Numbered from the stretch's first letter, positions 35,664 to 46,782 are shown. The stretch is 64,000 nt of DNA from Lysobacteraceae bacterium SCN 69-320 (GCA_001725155.1 MEFP01000002.1:62001-126000), one strand, 5' to 3'. Notes: generated by a model not told the origin, from the letters alone. Program-made: numbers and translations.

Positions 35664-35744
35664 AGTGAACTCCTTGAATGCGGCTGAGCTGCAGGTATCG
35701 GCGCGCTTTGTACGCGCGCTCTGTTGCAGTCGCGTGGGAGTTTT

Positions 35745-35762
35745 ATTTCAACTGTGTGACAG
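35745..35762 (-). promoter_or_regulatory. possible Pho box upstream of pstS
   Basis: On the minus strand the 18-mer CTGTCACACAGTTGAAAT resembles two PhoB half-sites (consensus CTGTCAT, 4-base spacer, CTGTCAT). The first half matches 6 of 7 and the second 4 of 7. The position, 82 bases before the pstS start, is right for PhoB activation. Confidence 0.45.
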
Positions 35763-35793
35763 AGCCCGGCGGCAGCGTATGGGTAAGGCCCGA

Positions 35794-35813
35794 AACCGCG
35801 CACTGGCGCGGTT
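35794..35813 (-). terminator. hairpin between enoyl-CoA hydratase gene and pstS promoter
   Basis: AACCGCGC pairs with GCGCGGTT across a 4-base loop, 78 bases past the stop of the upstream hydratase gene. No T-tract follows. Confidence 0.4.
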
Positions 35814-35890
35814 CCGGCGTGATACGACTGTCATCTGCATGCAATATCGAGCCCGCTGCGGCGGTGCCGGCGGCGGGCGGCGAAGCGGGA

Positions 35891-36673
35891 TCAGCGGCCG
35901 CTGAAAACGGCCTTGCGCTTCTGCAGGAAGGCCTGGGTGCCCTCGTGCATGTCGGCGGTGGAGCAGCACAGGGCGAAGGCCTGGGTCTCGAGCTCCAGCG
36001 CCGGGTCCATCGCGCAGTCCGCGCCGAGGGTCACCGCATCGAGGATGCCGGCCAAGGCGACCGGCGCGGCGGCGGCGAGCTGGTCGGCGACGGCCTGGAC
36101 TTCCTCGTCGAGCCTGTCGGCGGCGACGACGCGATTGAGCAGGCCCAGGGCCTGGCCCCGGGCCGCGTCGATCGGTGCGCCGAGCAGACAGAGTTCCAGC
36201 GCGGCGGCGCGGCCCGCCAGGCGGGTCAGGCGCTGGGTACCGCCGAAGCCCGGGATCACGCCGAGGTTGATCTCGGGTTGGCCGAGGCGGGCCTTGTCGG
36301 CGGCGATGCGCAGGTGGCAGCTCATGGCCAGTTCCATGCCGCCGCCGAGCGCGAAGCCCTGGATGCGCGCGACGACCGGCTTGGTCGAGCGCTCGATGCC
36401 GCGCATGAGGTTCTGGCCGGCGCGCGAGAAGGCCTGAGCCTGGACCGGGCTCAGGGTGGCGAGCTCGGCAATGTCCGCACCGGCGACGAAGGCTTTCTCG
36501 CCGGAGCCGGCCAGCACGATCACGCGCACGGCGGCGTCCTCGCGCGCGGCGCGGAAGGCCGCGTCCAGTTCCTGCAGCGTCTGCAGGTTCAGGGCATTGA
36601 GCTTGTCCGGCCGGTTGATCGTGATCTGGCGGACGGCGCCGCGGTCGGCGACGAGCAGGTTCTGATAGTCCAT
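35891..36673 (-). CDS. enoyl-CoA hydratase/isomerase family protein
   Basis: This 260-residue crotonase-fold enzyme has oxyanion-hole segments AFVAGADIAEL and GFALGGGMELAMSC. The acidic catalytic pair of true hydratases is suggested by the Glu of GGGMELA and the Glu of GQPEINLGVIPGFGGTQRL. Both Glu positions are retained, so enoyl-CoA hydration in beta-oxidation is the likely reaction. FGGTQRLTRLAGRAAALEL is the family helix after the active site. MDYQNLLV at 36673 is chosen as start because GGAG lies 8 bases upstream. Confidence 0.92.
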   Translation of the reverse strand: MDYQNLLVADRGAVRQITINRPDKLNALNLQTLQELDAAFRAAREDAAVRVIVLAGSGEKAFVAGADIAELATLSPVQAQAFSRAGQNLMRGIERSTKPVVARIQGFALGGGMELAMSCHLRIAADKARLGQPEINLGVIPGFGGTQRLTRLAGRAAALELCLLGAPIDAARGQALGLLNRVVAADRLDEEVQAVADQLAAAAPVALAGILDAVTLGADCAMDPALELETQAFALCCSTADMHEGTQAFLQKRKAVFSGR

Positions 36674-36897
36674 GGCGCAGCTCCGGCACAAAAGAGCGGC
36701 ATGGTAGCAGGGGTGTGCGGGTGCTGTTCAGCTCCGCAGGGGCAGTCTGCGGCAGCTTTCGCGCGGGAAAACCGGCCTTCCGGCGGCCCTCCGGCACGGT
36801 AGCCGCTGGCATGCGCCTTCGCTATCATGACCAGCTCTTTTGCGGCCGCCACGCCCGGGCCGGTCGATTCTCGGCAGGTTTTCCATTGGAGGTAAGC

Positions 36898-37581
36898 ATG
36901 AAATTGCGTTGGTCTGTCGCCGCAGCGGCGCTGCTCGCGACCGGTGTCGTCGTCGCGCAGGACACCACGAGTGAGAAAGGCAAGCTGAGCTACTCCATCG
37001 GCTATCAGATCGGCCAGGATTTCGTCGACCGCAAGATGGATGTGGACATCAACACCATCGTCCGCGCGATGCAGGATGGCTACAGCAAGAAGAATCCGGC
37101 CATCTCCCAGGACGTCATGCGCGACGTGCTCGGCAAGATGCAGCAGAAGATGATGACCGAGGCCAAGGCCGAGTTCGACAAGATGGCGTCGGAAAACAAG
37201 GCCAAGAGCCAGAAGTTCCTCGCCGAGAACAAGACCAAGAAGAACGTCGTCACGACCCAGTCGGGCCTGCAGTACCGCGTCATCGAGGAAGGCACCGGCG
37301 CGCGCGCGACGATCAACAGCGACGTGACCGTGCACTATCGCGGTTCGCTCGCTTCGGGCCTGGAATTCGACAGCTCGTTCGCCCGCGGCGAGCCGGTGCA
37401 GTTCAAGGTCAAGGACGTCATCAAGGGCTGGCAGGAAGCGCTGCCGCTGATGCGCGTCGGCGACCACTGGCAGCTGTTCGTGCCGCCGGAACTCGCCTAT
37501 GGCGAACGCGGCCAGCCGCCGCGCATCGGTCCGAACGAAGCGCTGGTGTTCGAGATCAAACTGGTCGACGTCAAGCAGTAA
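36898..37581 (+). CDS. FKBP-type peptidyl-prolyl isomerase, Mip/FkpA-like
   Basis: This 227-residue periplasmic foldase has signal peptide MKLRWSVAAAALLATGVVVA|QD. The N-terminal dimerisation domain is KLSYSIGYQIGQDFVDRKMDVDINTIVRAMQDG and a long charged helix. The C-terminal FKBP domain is VTVHYRGSLASGLEFDSSF, VIKGWQEALPLMRVGDHWQLFVPPELAYGERG and LVFEIKLVDV. The residues of the FKBP pocket (Tyr, Asp, Trp, Tyr) are present. It catalyses proline isomerisation of exported proteins. AGGAGGT-like GGAGGT is 4 bases before the ATG, and a strong terminator follows. Confidence 0.95.
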   Translation: MKLRWSVAAAALLATGVVVAQDTTSEKGKLSYSIGYQIGQDFVDRKMDVDINTIVRAMQDGYSKKNPAISQDVMRDVLGKMQQKMMTEAKAEFDKMASENKAKSQKFLAENKTKKNVVTTQSGLQYRVIEEGTGARATINSDVTVHYRGSLASGLEFDSSFARGEPVQFKVKDVIKGWQEALPLMRVGDHWQLFVPPELAYGERGQPPRIGPNEALVFEIKLVDVKQ

Positions 37582-37589
37582 GCACCAGG

Positions 37590-37617
37590 AAAAAGCCGCG
37601 CACTGCGCGGCTTTTTC
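37590..37617. terminator. bidirectional rho-independent terminator
   Basis: AAAAAGCCGCGC/GCGCGGCTTTTT (loop ACT-like) ends the FKBP gene on the plus strand. The A-run also gives a T-run on the minus strand for the converging small gene at 37646. Confidence 0.93.
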
Positions 37618-37645
37618 TTTGCGTGAAGCAGCGTGGCTCTCAAGC

Positions 37646-38011
37646 TCAGGCGGTGCCGGCGAGTTCCTCGAGCGCCAGCTCCATCTCGGCCTTGATGCGG
37701 TTGATCAGGCGCATGGCCGGTTCGGCATCGTCCGCGTCGCTGCCGACGCCGCTGGCGACGGCGGCGCCGCGTGCAATGACGCTGGCGTCGGCGTCGTCGA
37801 CGAATTGCGCAAGGTATACATAGCCGCGGGCCAGGCCTTCGCGCAGTTCGGGATGTTCGGGGGCGACCTCGTGCAGCAGGAAGCGCAGAGCCTCGCGTAT
37901 GCGTTCTTTCGGATACGGCAGCAGCGACTGCGGCAGTCCGTACACGCCCGGCGAGACATGGGCGAGAACCTTGCCGTAATCACTGACGACGCGGGTGGCA
38001 AGTGCGAGCAT
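37646..38011 (-). CDS. small protein of unknown function
   Basis: This 121-residue soluble protein has no signal peptide or membrane helix. It looks all-helical: YGLPQSLLPYPKERIREALRFLLHEVAPEHPELREGLARGYVYLAQFVDD, then a variable Asp/Ala stretch, then RLINRIKAEMELALEELAG. Coding is supported by the amphipathic helices and by exclusive fit between a terminator and the next promoter region. I do not recognise a domain. Confidence 0.75.
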   Translation of the reverse strand: MLALATRVVSDYGKVLAHVSPGVYGLPQSLLPYPKERIREALRFLLHEVAPEHPELREGLARGYVYLAQFVDDADASVIARGAAVASGVGSDADDAEPAMRLINRIKAEMELALEELAGTA

Positions 38012-38072
38012 GCTCGGCCGTTTCGCAGTTCAGGTTGTTGTAATCTAGCAACGTGATCGCCACATTCCTACG

Positions 38073-38267
38073 ATGATGTTCTCAGTAAATCCGCCTGCCG
38101 CAATCCTGACGCCCTGCGTCGGCATCTGCGAACTCGATGCACAGGGCTATTGCGAGGGCTGTCATCGCACCGGCGCCGAGATCGCTGCCTGGCGCGGCCT
38201 CAGCGACGCGCAGCGCCGTCATCTGATGTTCGAGGTGCTGCCGGAGCGGGAGCGGCAGCGCTCATGA
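38073..38267 (+). CDS. DUF1289 family protein
   Basis: This 64-residue protein carries the family pattern TPCVGICELDAQGYCEGCHRTGAEIAAWRGLSDAQRR. Four Cys in CxGxC...CxGC spacing look like a small metal or redox centre. Such proteins are widespread in proteobacteria with no settled function. A second ATG one codon on is an equally possible start. Its stop overlaps the next start by 4 bases (ATGA), so it is coupled to the Nudix gene. Confidence 0.88.
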   Translation: MMFSVNPPAAILTPCVGICELDAQGYCEGCHRTGAEIAAWRGLSDAQRRHLMFEVLPERERQRS

Positions 38268-38881
38268 ATCCCGGCGCCGATCCCGGCGCACGACTGCGGG
38301 CTTCGCTGCGCGGCCTCGACGATCCGCCTTCCCTGCCGGGCTGGAACCATGCCGAACTCGCCGACCTGCTCGGAGCGAGCGAGCGCACGCCGGCCGCGGT
38401 GCTTGTGCCGCTCGTGCAGCGTGGCGCGCGGCGCTCGCTGCTGTTCACGCGGCGCAACGACGGTCTGCGCACGCATGCGGGCCAGGTCGCGTTTCCGGGC
38501 GGCCGCATCGAGAGCGACGATGCCGACGCAGTCGCCGCGGCCCTGCGTGAAACCGAGGAGGAAACCGGCATCGCACGCGGTCTCGTGCGGCCGTTGGGGT
38601 TTCTCGACTGCTTCGAGACGATCAGTGGTTTCGGCGTCACGCCGGTCGTGGCCGAAGTCTCGGCCGACTACGTGCTCGCGCCCGATCCGCGCGAGGTCGC
38701 CGAAGTGTTCGAGGTGCCGCTGCCGTTCCTGCTCGACACCGCCAATCTGCGCCGCAGCGAGATCGACTGGCGCGGACGCCGTCGCGAAATCTACGAATAC
38801 GACTATGAGGGCCGGCGCATCTGGGGCGCGACCGCGGCCATGCTCGTGAATCTGCTGCGCCGCATGCAGGCCATGCCGTGA
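38264..38881 (+). CDS. CoA pyrophosphatase-type Nudix hydrolase (NudL-like)
   Basis: This 205-residue protein has the CoA-specific UPF0035 lead-in LLFTRRNDGLRTHAGQVAFPGGRIE, directly followed by the Nudix helix ALRETEEETGI with its metal-binding Glu residues. Family members split CoA or acyl-CoA to 3',5'-ADP and 4'-phosphopantetheine. The start at 38264 is fixed by the overlap with the DUF1289 stop; the longer in-frame reading upstream is the shifted shadow of that gene. Confidence 0.92.
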   Translation: MNPGADPGARLRASLRGLDDPPSLPGWNHAELADLLGASERTPAAVLVPLVQRGARRSLLFTRRNDGLRTHAGQVAFPGGRIESDDADAVAAALRETEEETGIARGLVRPLGFLDCFETISGFGVTPVVAEVSADYVLAPDPREVAEVFEVPLPFLLDTANLRRSEIDWRGRRREIYEYDYEGRRIWGATAAMLVNLLRRMQAMP

Positions 38882-38984
38882 GGGTGATGCGAACCCCGTT
38901 CGTCCGCGCGGCGCCTGCGCGGCGCGGCGCTCGTCGATGAATTCACAACCGAAACCAACGTACGACTCGTTCCGAGGTTCCCCC

Positions 38985-39833
38985 ATGTTCACGACCCTGA
39001 TTTCGCCGCAGGATCTCGCCGGGCTCTGCGGCTCGCCGGAGCTGCTGCTGGTCGACTGCCGCTTCGAACTGTCAGACACGCAGAAAGGCGAGAACGCCTG
39101 GCACGCGGCACATCTGCCGAATGCGCACTATGCGCACCTGGACCGCGATCTGTCGGATCTGTCCAAACAGGGCCTCGGCCGGCATCCGCTGCCGGACATC
39201 GCGCACTTCGCCGCGGCGCTGCGCCGCTGGGGCTGGCGGCCGGATCTGCAGGTCGTCGCCTACGACGACGCCAACGGCTCCACCGCGGCGCGGCTGTGGT
39301 GGATGCTGCGCCTGATCGGCCATCGGCGCGCGGCCGTGCTCGACGGCGGCTATGCGGCCTGGTCGGCGGCGTGCCTGCCGCTGAGCAGCGAAACGCCGGT
39401 GCAGGCCGGCGAGGCGATCGACCTCGCTTACGCCACCGACCAGATCGTCTATGCGGAAGAACTCGCGGCTGGGCTGCGCGATCACGCGCTGCTGCTGCTC
39501 GACGCGCGCGGTGCGGCGCGCTTCCGCGGCGAGGTCGAACCGATCGACAAGGTCGCCGGCCATATTCCGGGCGCGCGCAATCGCCCGTTCAGCGACAACC
39601 TCGGTGCGAGCGGCCTGTTCAAGCATGCCGACGATCTGCGCGACGAGTTCGAGGCCGTCATCGACGGCTATGCCCCCGAGGCCGTCGTGCATTCCTGCGG
39701 CTCCGGCGTGACCGCCTGCCACAACCTGCTCGCAATGGAGCATGCGGGGTTGACCGGCTCGCGCATCTTCGCGCCGTCCTGGAGCGGCTGGATCGCCGAT
39801 CCGGCGCGGCCGGTTGCGCGCGGCGCGGCCTGA
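38985..39833 (+). CDS. thiosulfate/3-mercaptopyruvate sulfurtransferase
   Basis: This 282-residue two-domain rhodanese-fold protein has an inactive N-domain (LLVDCRFELSDTQKGENAWHAAHLPNAHYAHLDRDLS) and an active C-domain. The C-domain loop HSCGSGVTACHN carries the catalytic Cys; CGSGVTA is the loop of 3-mercaptopyruvate sulfurtransferases (SseA), whereas thiosulfate rhodaneses have CRKGVTA. ARFRGEVEPIDKVAGHIPGARNRPFSDNL is the other family landmark. It transfers sulfur to cyanide or thiol acceptors in the cytoplasm. GAGG lies 7 bases before the ATG. Confidence 0.92.
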   Translation: MFTTLISPQDLAGLCGSPELLLVDCRFELSDTQKGENAWHAAHLPNAHYAHLDRDLSDLSKQGLGRHPLPDIAHFAAALRRWGWRPDLQVVAYDDANGSTAARLWWMLRLIGHRRAAVLDGGYAAWSAACLPLSSETPVQAGEAIDLAYATDQIVYAEELAAGLRDHALLLLDARGAARFRGEVEPIDKVAGHIPGARNRPFSDNLGASGLFKHADDLRDEFEAVIDGYAPEAVVHSCGSGVTACHNLLAMEHAGLTGSRIFAPSWSGWIADPARPVARGAA

Positions 39834-39848
39834 ACGCCGCGCGATCCT

Positions 39849-39882
39849 GCGGCGCCGGGCGCGACGGCACTGCCGGCGCCGC
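39849..39882. terminator. hairpin between convergent genes
   Basis: GCGGCGCCGG (39849-39858) pairs perfectly with CCGGCGCCGC (39873-39882) in the 54-base gap between the sulfurtransferase and the hydratase-type gene. No T-run is present on either side. Confidence 0.45.
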
Positions 39883-39887
39883 GCGGT

Positions 39888-40643
39888 TCAGCCCTTGGAC
39901 TTCAGCTTGGCCACGAGCGCCTGCAGCACGTGCTGCGATTCGTCGCCGAACCAGCCGTCGACATAGGCGTCGACATTGAAAATGGTCGCCTCGTCGAAGC
40001 TGTCGGCGAGATCGGCGCGGGCGATACGCCGCGTCTGGCTCATCGCGAGCGGCGGCAATGCCAGCAGTTCGCGCAGCCAGAGTTGCGCGCGCGCGGTCAC
40101 ATGGTCGACGTCGACGAGCTCGTCGACGAAGCCGACGGCGAGCGCCTGTTCCGAGTCGAGCATGGCGCCGGCGACCATGAGCCGTTCGGCGCGATAGTTG
40201 CCGACGAGCCGGCGCAGGCCGCGCTGGATCGGCTCGGGCACGGTCAGACCGACCTGCACTTCGTTGAGACCGATGCGATAGGCGCCGCGCGCCATGATGC
40301 GGTAGTCGCAGAAGATCGACAGCACGGCGCCGCCGGCCGGGCTGTGTCCGGTGATCGCCGCGACCGTCGGAATCGGCGAGCGCGCGAGCGCGGCGCAGGT
40401 GCCGAACAGGTCGCGCCAGACCTGGGCCATGCCGGCCCGGTCCAGCTGCAGCAGCGAGGGCACGTCGAGTCCGCCGGAGAACATGCCGCTGCGGCCCGAC
40501 AGGATCAGGCCGCGCGCGCCGTCGCGCGGCGCCGCCTCGATCGCTTCGCGCAGCGCGCGGATCAGGCCGGCATCGAGCGCATTGACCGGCGGACGGGCCA
40601 GTTGCAGCTCGATAATGTCGTCGTGGCGGATCAGGTCTAGCAT
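39888..40643 (-). CDS. enoyl-CoA hydratase/isomerase family protein
   Basis: This 251-residue crotonase-fold protein has oxyanion-hole elements GMFSGGLDVPSLLQL and GHSPAGGAVLSIFCDYRIMA. In contrast to the protein at 35891, the first catalytic Glu position (GGGMELA there) is Ala-Val here (AGGAVLS). The second loop, NEVQVGLTVPEPI, retains Glu. That pattern is more like enoyl-CoA isomerases (one Glu) than hydratases, so delta3,delta2-enoyl-CoA isomerase activity is plausible. GGAG is 6 bases before the ATG at 40643. Confidence 0.85.
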   Translation of the reverse strand: MLDLIRHDDIIELQLARPPVNALDAGLIRALREAIEAAPRDGARGLILSGRSGMFSGGLDVPSLLQLDRAGMAQVWRDLFGTCAALARSPIPTVAAITGHSPAGGAVLSIFCDYRIMARGAYRIGLNEVQVGLTVPEPIQRGLRRLVGNYRAERLMVAGAMLDSEQALAVGFVDELVDVDHVTARAQLWLRELLALPPLAMSQTRRIARADLADSFDEATIFNVDAYVDGWFGDESQHVLQALVAKLKSKG

Positions 40644-40767
40644 GCAATTCTCCGGAGCGAAGGCCTGGGACCGCAGGACTGCGACCTTGGGTCGCAGCCC
40701 GCGGCGGCGCGGAACGGGACGGCCGAAACTATCATAGTGGCCGATCCTTACGGCAAGCGGGAGAGCA

Positions 40768-41244
40768 GTGATGAAGCGAGTGCATTTCCGCTGGGCGGTC
40801 GGTGCCGTCCTGGCGCTCGGTGCCGTTGCGGCGCAGGCCGCCGGCCGGCTCGTGATAGAGGGCGCCTGGATACGCACGGCGCCACCGACCGCGGCCATGC
40901 GCGCCGGCTACGCGACCTTGCGCAATGCCGGCGACGCGCCGTTGCAGATCCGGCGTATCCGCAGCGACGCGTTCGGCGACGTCAGCCTGCACGCGACCGT
41001 GATCGACGACGGCGTTGCGCGCATGCGCGAGATCGACGATCTGCGTATGGCGCCGGGCGAGCAGGTCGTGCTCGAGCCCGGCGGCAAGCACCTGATGCTG
41101 ATGCAGCCGGCGCACGAGCTCGGCGCCGGCGCGAGCGTCACGCTGATCTTCGATCTCGATGACGGTGCGTCGACGGCCACGGCCGACTTCGTCGTGCGCG
41201 ATGCCGAGGCGGCGACGGCTGCGGACGAACACGCGCATCACTGA
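40768..41244 (+). CDS. periplasmic copper chaperone PCu(A)C
   Basis: This 158-residue protein has a signal peptide (WAVGAVLALGAVAAQA|AG) and the cupredoxin-like PCuAC fold: IEGAWIRTAPPTAAMRAGYATLRNAGD. The metal site motif H-x10-M-x21-H-x-M is seen as LHATVIDDGVARM and GGKHLMLM. A His-rich tail (DEHAHH) may add copper affinity. Family members load Cu(I) into the CuA centre of cytochrome oxidase. Start may be the second Met (40771), which is better spaced from GGAGAGC. Confidence 0.92.
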   Translation: MMKRVHFRWAVGAVLALGAVAAQAAGRLVIEGAWIRTAPPTAAMRAGYATLRNAGDAPLQIRRIRSDAFGDVSLHATVIDDGVARMREIDDLRMAPGEQVVLEPGGKHLMLMQPAHELGAGASVTLIFDLDDGASTATADFVVRDAEAATAADEHAHH

Positions 41245-41374
41245 ACGCGCCGCGCCGCGCGCACGCTGCGGACATTCGCGGCGCTGCCGTTTCAGGTCAT
41301 GCCGTTCGCCGCCAGCGCAACGCACCTCGGCCAAGGGCTGCTAGGCTCGACGGAAATTTCCGACGGAACTGGCC

Positions 41375-41926
41375 ATGCAGCTGCGCGACGGCGATCTGAT
41401 TGCAAGACCCTGGCAGGACGGCGACGCCGACGCGCTGTATCGCGCGGTCGATGCATCGCGCGCCGAGCTCTCGCACTGGCTGGCCTGGTGCTCGCCGGCT
41501 TATGTGCGCGACGACGCGGCAGCCTGGATCGCGTATTCGCAGCACGCCTGGCAGCAGCGCAGCGCGTTTCCGTTCGGCGTGTTCGATGCGGCCGGCAATC
41601 TGCTCGGCAGCGTCGGCATCAACAGTCTCGACGCGGAAAACCGTCGCGGCGCGCTGGGGTACTGGATGGCGACGGCGCAGGCCGGTCGCGGTTTCGCGCG
41701 CAGGGCCGCGGTGCTGGCCGTGGAGTTCGCGTTTGCCGAACTCGGCCTGCAGCGCATCGAAATTCTCGTGCAGCCCGACAATGCGGCGAGCCACAAGGTC
41801 GCGCAGGCGCTCGGCGCGCGCTGCGAAGGCGAAGCGCGTGCGCGTCTGCAGTTCCGCGGCCGCGCCTTGAACATGGTCGTCTACGGCCTGCTGCCGGAAG
41901 ATCGCACCGCGCCGGCAGCCGGTTAG
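41375..41926 (+). CDS. GNAT-family N-acetyltransferase (RimJ/RimL type)
   Basis: This 183-residue protein has the RimL-like layout: LIARPWQDGDADALYRAV, FGVFDAAGNLLGSVGINSLD, the acetyl-CoA loop YWMATAQAGRGFARRAAVLAVEFAF (Q-x-x-G-x-G/A) and LGLQRIEILVQPDNAASHKVAQALGA. Family members acetylate alpha-amino groups of proteins or small substrates; the target is unknown. GGAAA-rich leader with a weak ribosome-binding site precedes the ATG. The 130 bases before it, after the copper chaperone, hold no gene. Confidence 0.88.
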   Translation: MQLRDGDLIARPWQDGDADALYRAVDASRAELSHWLAWCSPAYVRDDAAAWIAYSQHAWQQRSAFPFGVFDAAGNLLGSVGINSLDAENRRGALGYWMATAQAGRGFARRAAVLAVEFAFAELGLQRIEILVQPDNAASHKVAQALGARCEGEARARLQFRGRALNMVVYGLLPEDRTAPAAG

Positions 41927-41935
41927 CCGCGGCGC

Positions 41936-42357
41936 TCAGCTGCAGGCGCGGCGCACCGCCGGCGGCAGCGGCAGCGAGCGGCCGCTGTCCGGGGCTATCC
42001 ACACCAGCACGACATGACCGTCGGCGTACAGCATCGCGTCGTCGTCGGCCGCGACGATGCGGTGCGCGATCGTCAGCGAACTGTTGCCGAGGCGCTGCAC
42101 GCCGAGCTCTACGACGATGTCGGCCGGCCAGCCGAGCTGGCGCCGGTAGTTCATCTGCGTCGCGGCCAGCACCGGCTTGAACGCATCGCTCATCCATTCG
42201 CCGTCGAGCGCGGCCATCCAGACCAGCCGCGCTTCCTGGACCAGATCCAGGAAACGCGCGTTGTTGACGTGATTGAATGCGTCGAGATCGCCCCAGCGCA
42301 CGCCGACCGGCACGCGCGCGAGACGCTTGCCGAGTGCCGCGGCGGCGTCGCCGGCCA

Positions 42358-42358
<1 letters not shown>
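41936..42358 (-). CDS. acyl-CoA thioesterase, 4HBT hotdog family
   Basis: This 140-residue hotdog-fold protein has the 4HBT motif VRWGDLDAFNHVNNARFLDLVQEARL with the catalytic Asp (GDLDAFNHVNN). The strands FKPVLAATQMNYRRQLGWPADIVVELGVQRLGNSSLTIAHRI and LYADGHVVLVWI complete the fold. It hydrolyses acyl-CoA thioesters of uncertain chain length. Its ATG overlaps the uvrA stop by one base (TGATG), implying translational coupling to uvrA. Confidence 0.92.
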
Positions 42359-45204
<2,846 letters not shown>

Positions 45205-45743
45205 TGCAGGGAAGCCTCTGAACGAGTCGGAGTGTGGCGATAGCGGTTGCGGCCCCGGGGCACGGGGCGGTCGGACGCCTGCAGGGCAGGCGGCCGGCAG
45301 GATTGGGGTAACGGGCAGCGCGGCGCCGACGCCGCGCTGTCCGCGTCCGTCCGGACCGCCTGCGCGGCCGGACGGCGCAGCAAGCGCGGAATTATGCGCC
45401 GGCGCCGGACGTCGGCGCGTGACAGGTGAGGGCGGCACGGCGAAATCCAATCAGGGCAGGGTCGAACCTATAAGGTCGAATGCGGACAGAATCCGCCCTG
45501 TTTGGCCGTGTCGTCCGTGCGAATGGACGTGAATCAGGGCCTGGGTCGGACCCGATCGGCCCCGGGCCGGGCTCGATTGCCGCTGACCCGCCTGCCGCAG
45601 CCGTGCCGATTCTCCATCGTCGATGCGGTGCATCGGGCCAAATGCTTGTTGTTTTGACGGAAATGTTGCATAGGGTGAAGTCCTCGCGGGACGGCGTCGC
45701 ATGGGGCGATACGAAACAGGTGCCGGCGAGGCAAGGAGCAGTC
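45205..45743. other. non-coding region between uvrA and a secreted-protein gene
   Basis: These 539 bases lie between divergent genes and contain no gene I can support. They hold the promoters of uvrA (minus) and of the secreted-protein gene (plus). The right half is less GC-rich (for example TTGTTGTTTTGACGG near 45646-45660), so the plus-strand promoter is probably there, but no good -10 partner is evident. AAGGAG precedes the plus-strand start. Confidence 0.5.
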
Positions 45744-46313
45744 ATGTACGTGAAAGCAAACGCGGCGCTGGCGATAGCTCTGGCGCTGACCGCGGGCGTC
45801 GCGACCGCCAAGCAGGCCGACACGACCCACGCCGTGCCGAACGCGCCGGCGCCGAATGCCAGCGAGGACTATCCGGTCAGCTATCCGGGCGGCAATCCGC
45901 CGGCTGCCGTCACCGGCGCGCTGGATGGCGACGACTCGACCTACAACCGCCTGACCGCCAACTGCGGCGGGGCTTCCGCGGTCGGTACGGCCGTGTTCTA
46001 CGACACGATCACCGTGACCTACACCGGCACGGCCACGGGCTCCATCACCTTGACGACCACCGGCGGCGACACCTTCCTGACCGCCTACAACGGGACATTC
46101 AACCCGGCTTCCCCGTCGACGAACTGCGTCGGCTCCAACGACGACACCGCCGGCGTGGCCGGCAACGGCAGCCAGCTGGCCAACGTCACGTTCACGCCGG
46201 GACAGACCGTGGTCTTCGTGGTCAGCTCCTTCGACAATGCGGCCCAGTTCAGCTGGACCGCCGATTTCACCGGCACCACGCCGGTAGCGCTGCAGTCGTT
46301 CCGGATCGAATGA
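45744..46313 (+). CDS. small secreted protein of unknown function
   Basis: This 189-residue protein starts with signal peptide MYVKANAALAIALALTAGVATA|KQ. The mature part is a Thr/Ser/Gly/Asn-rich beta-sandwich-like domain: DDSTYNRLTANCGGASAVGTAVFYDTITVTYTGTATGSITLTTTGGDTFLTAYNG, with Cys residues in NCGG and TNCVGSNDD likely paired. It resembles pre-peptidase C-terminal-type adhesion or bacterial Ig-like modules, but I make no assignment. It ends TTPVALQSFRIE, a P-V-x-L-x-S-F-x tail reminiscent of surface-protein C-terminal linkers. AAGGAG is 6 bases before the ATG. Confidence 0.78.
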   Translation: MYVKANAALAIALALTAGVATAKQADTTHAVPNAPAPNASEDYPVSYPGGNPPAAVTGALDGDDSTYNRLTANCGGASAVGTAVFYDTITVTYTGTATGSITLTTTGGDTFLTAYNGTFNPASPSTNCVGSNDDTAGVAGNGSQLANVTFTPGQTVVFVVSSFDNAAQFSWTADFTGTTPVALQSFRIE

Positions 46314-46340
46314 GTCCGCCGCCGCCGTCGCAGCGGCGGT

Positions 46341-46370
46341 TTGACTCGGCAATGTGTCCGGCGCTATTAT
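46341..46370 (+). promoter_or_regulatory. sigma-70-type promoter of rplU-rpmA(-obgE)
   Basis: TTGACT (46341-46346) and TATTAT (46365-46370) are separated by 18 bases. The leader of about 75 bases to rplU includes a CCGGCC/GGCCGG dyad around a T-run, of possible regulatory use. Confidence 0.7.
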
Positions 46371-46449
46371 CGCCGGCCTTTTTCCGGCCGGGGTCTCCGG
46401 CTGGGTCGCAGCACCGGTTTCTTTCGAGAATAACTACAGAGGAATTTCC

Positions 46450-46764
46450 ATGTACGCAGTCATCGTCACCGGCGGTAAGCAGTACCGCGTGATGAAGGGT
46501 GAGACCCTCCGCGTCGAGCTGCTCAAGGCCGACGTCGACTCCACCTTTACCTTCGACCAGGTTCTGCTGGTGGGCGAAGGCGATTCGATCAATGTCGGCG
46601 CGCCGCTCGTCACGGGCGCCAGCGTCACCGCCACCGTGAAGAAGCACGGCCGCGCGGACAAGATCCGCATCGTCAAGTTCCGCCGCCGCAAGCATTTCCG
46701 CAAGGAAACCGGTCACCGTCAGCATTTCACCGAAGTCGAGATCACCGGCATCAACGCCGGCTGA
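46450..46764 (+). CDS. rplU: 50S ribosomal protein L21
   Basis: This 104-residue ribosomal protein begins [25 protein letters not shown] and ends with the basic segment [26 protein letters not shown], both typical of L21. It binds 23S rRNA near L20. AGAGGAA precedes the start. It is followed after 18 bases by rpmA, the standard pair. Confidence 0.98.
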   Translation: MYAVIVTGGKQYRVMKGETLRVELLKADVDSTFTFDQVLLVGEGDSINVGAPLVTGASVTATVKKHGRADKIRIVKFRRRKHFRKETGHRQHFTEVEITGINAG

Positions 46765-46782
46765 ATCTGAGGAGTAGCAGTC

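Noticed and set aside
45205-45300. LexA (SOS) box upstream of uvrA
   Set aside because: I found no CTG-N10-CAG or lineage-type LexA palindrome with good halves near the start; not reported as a site.
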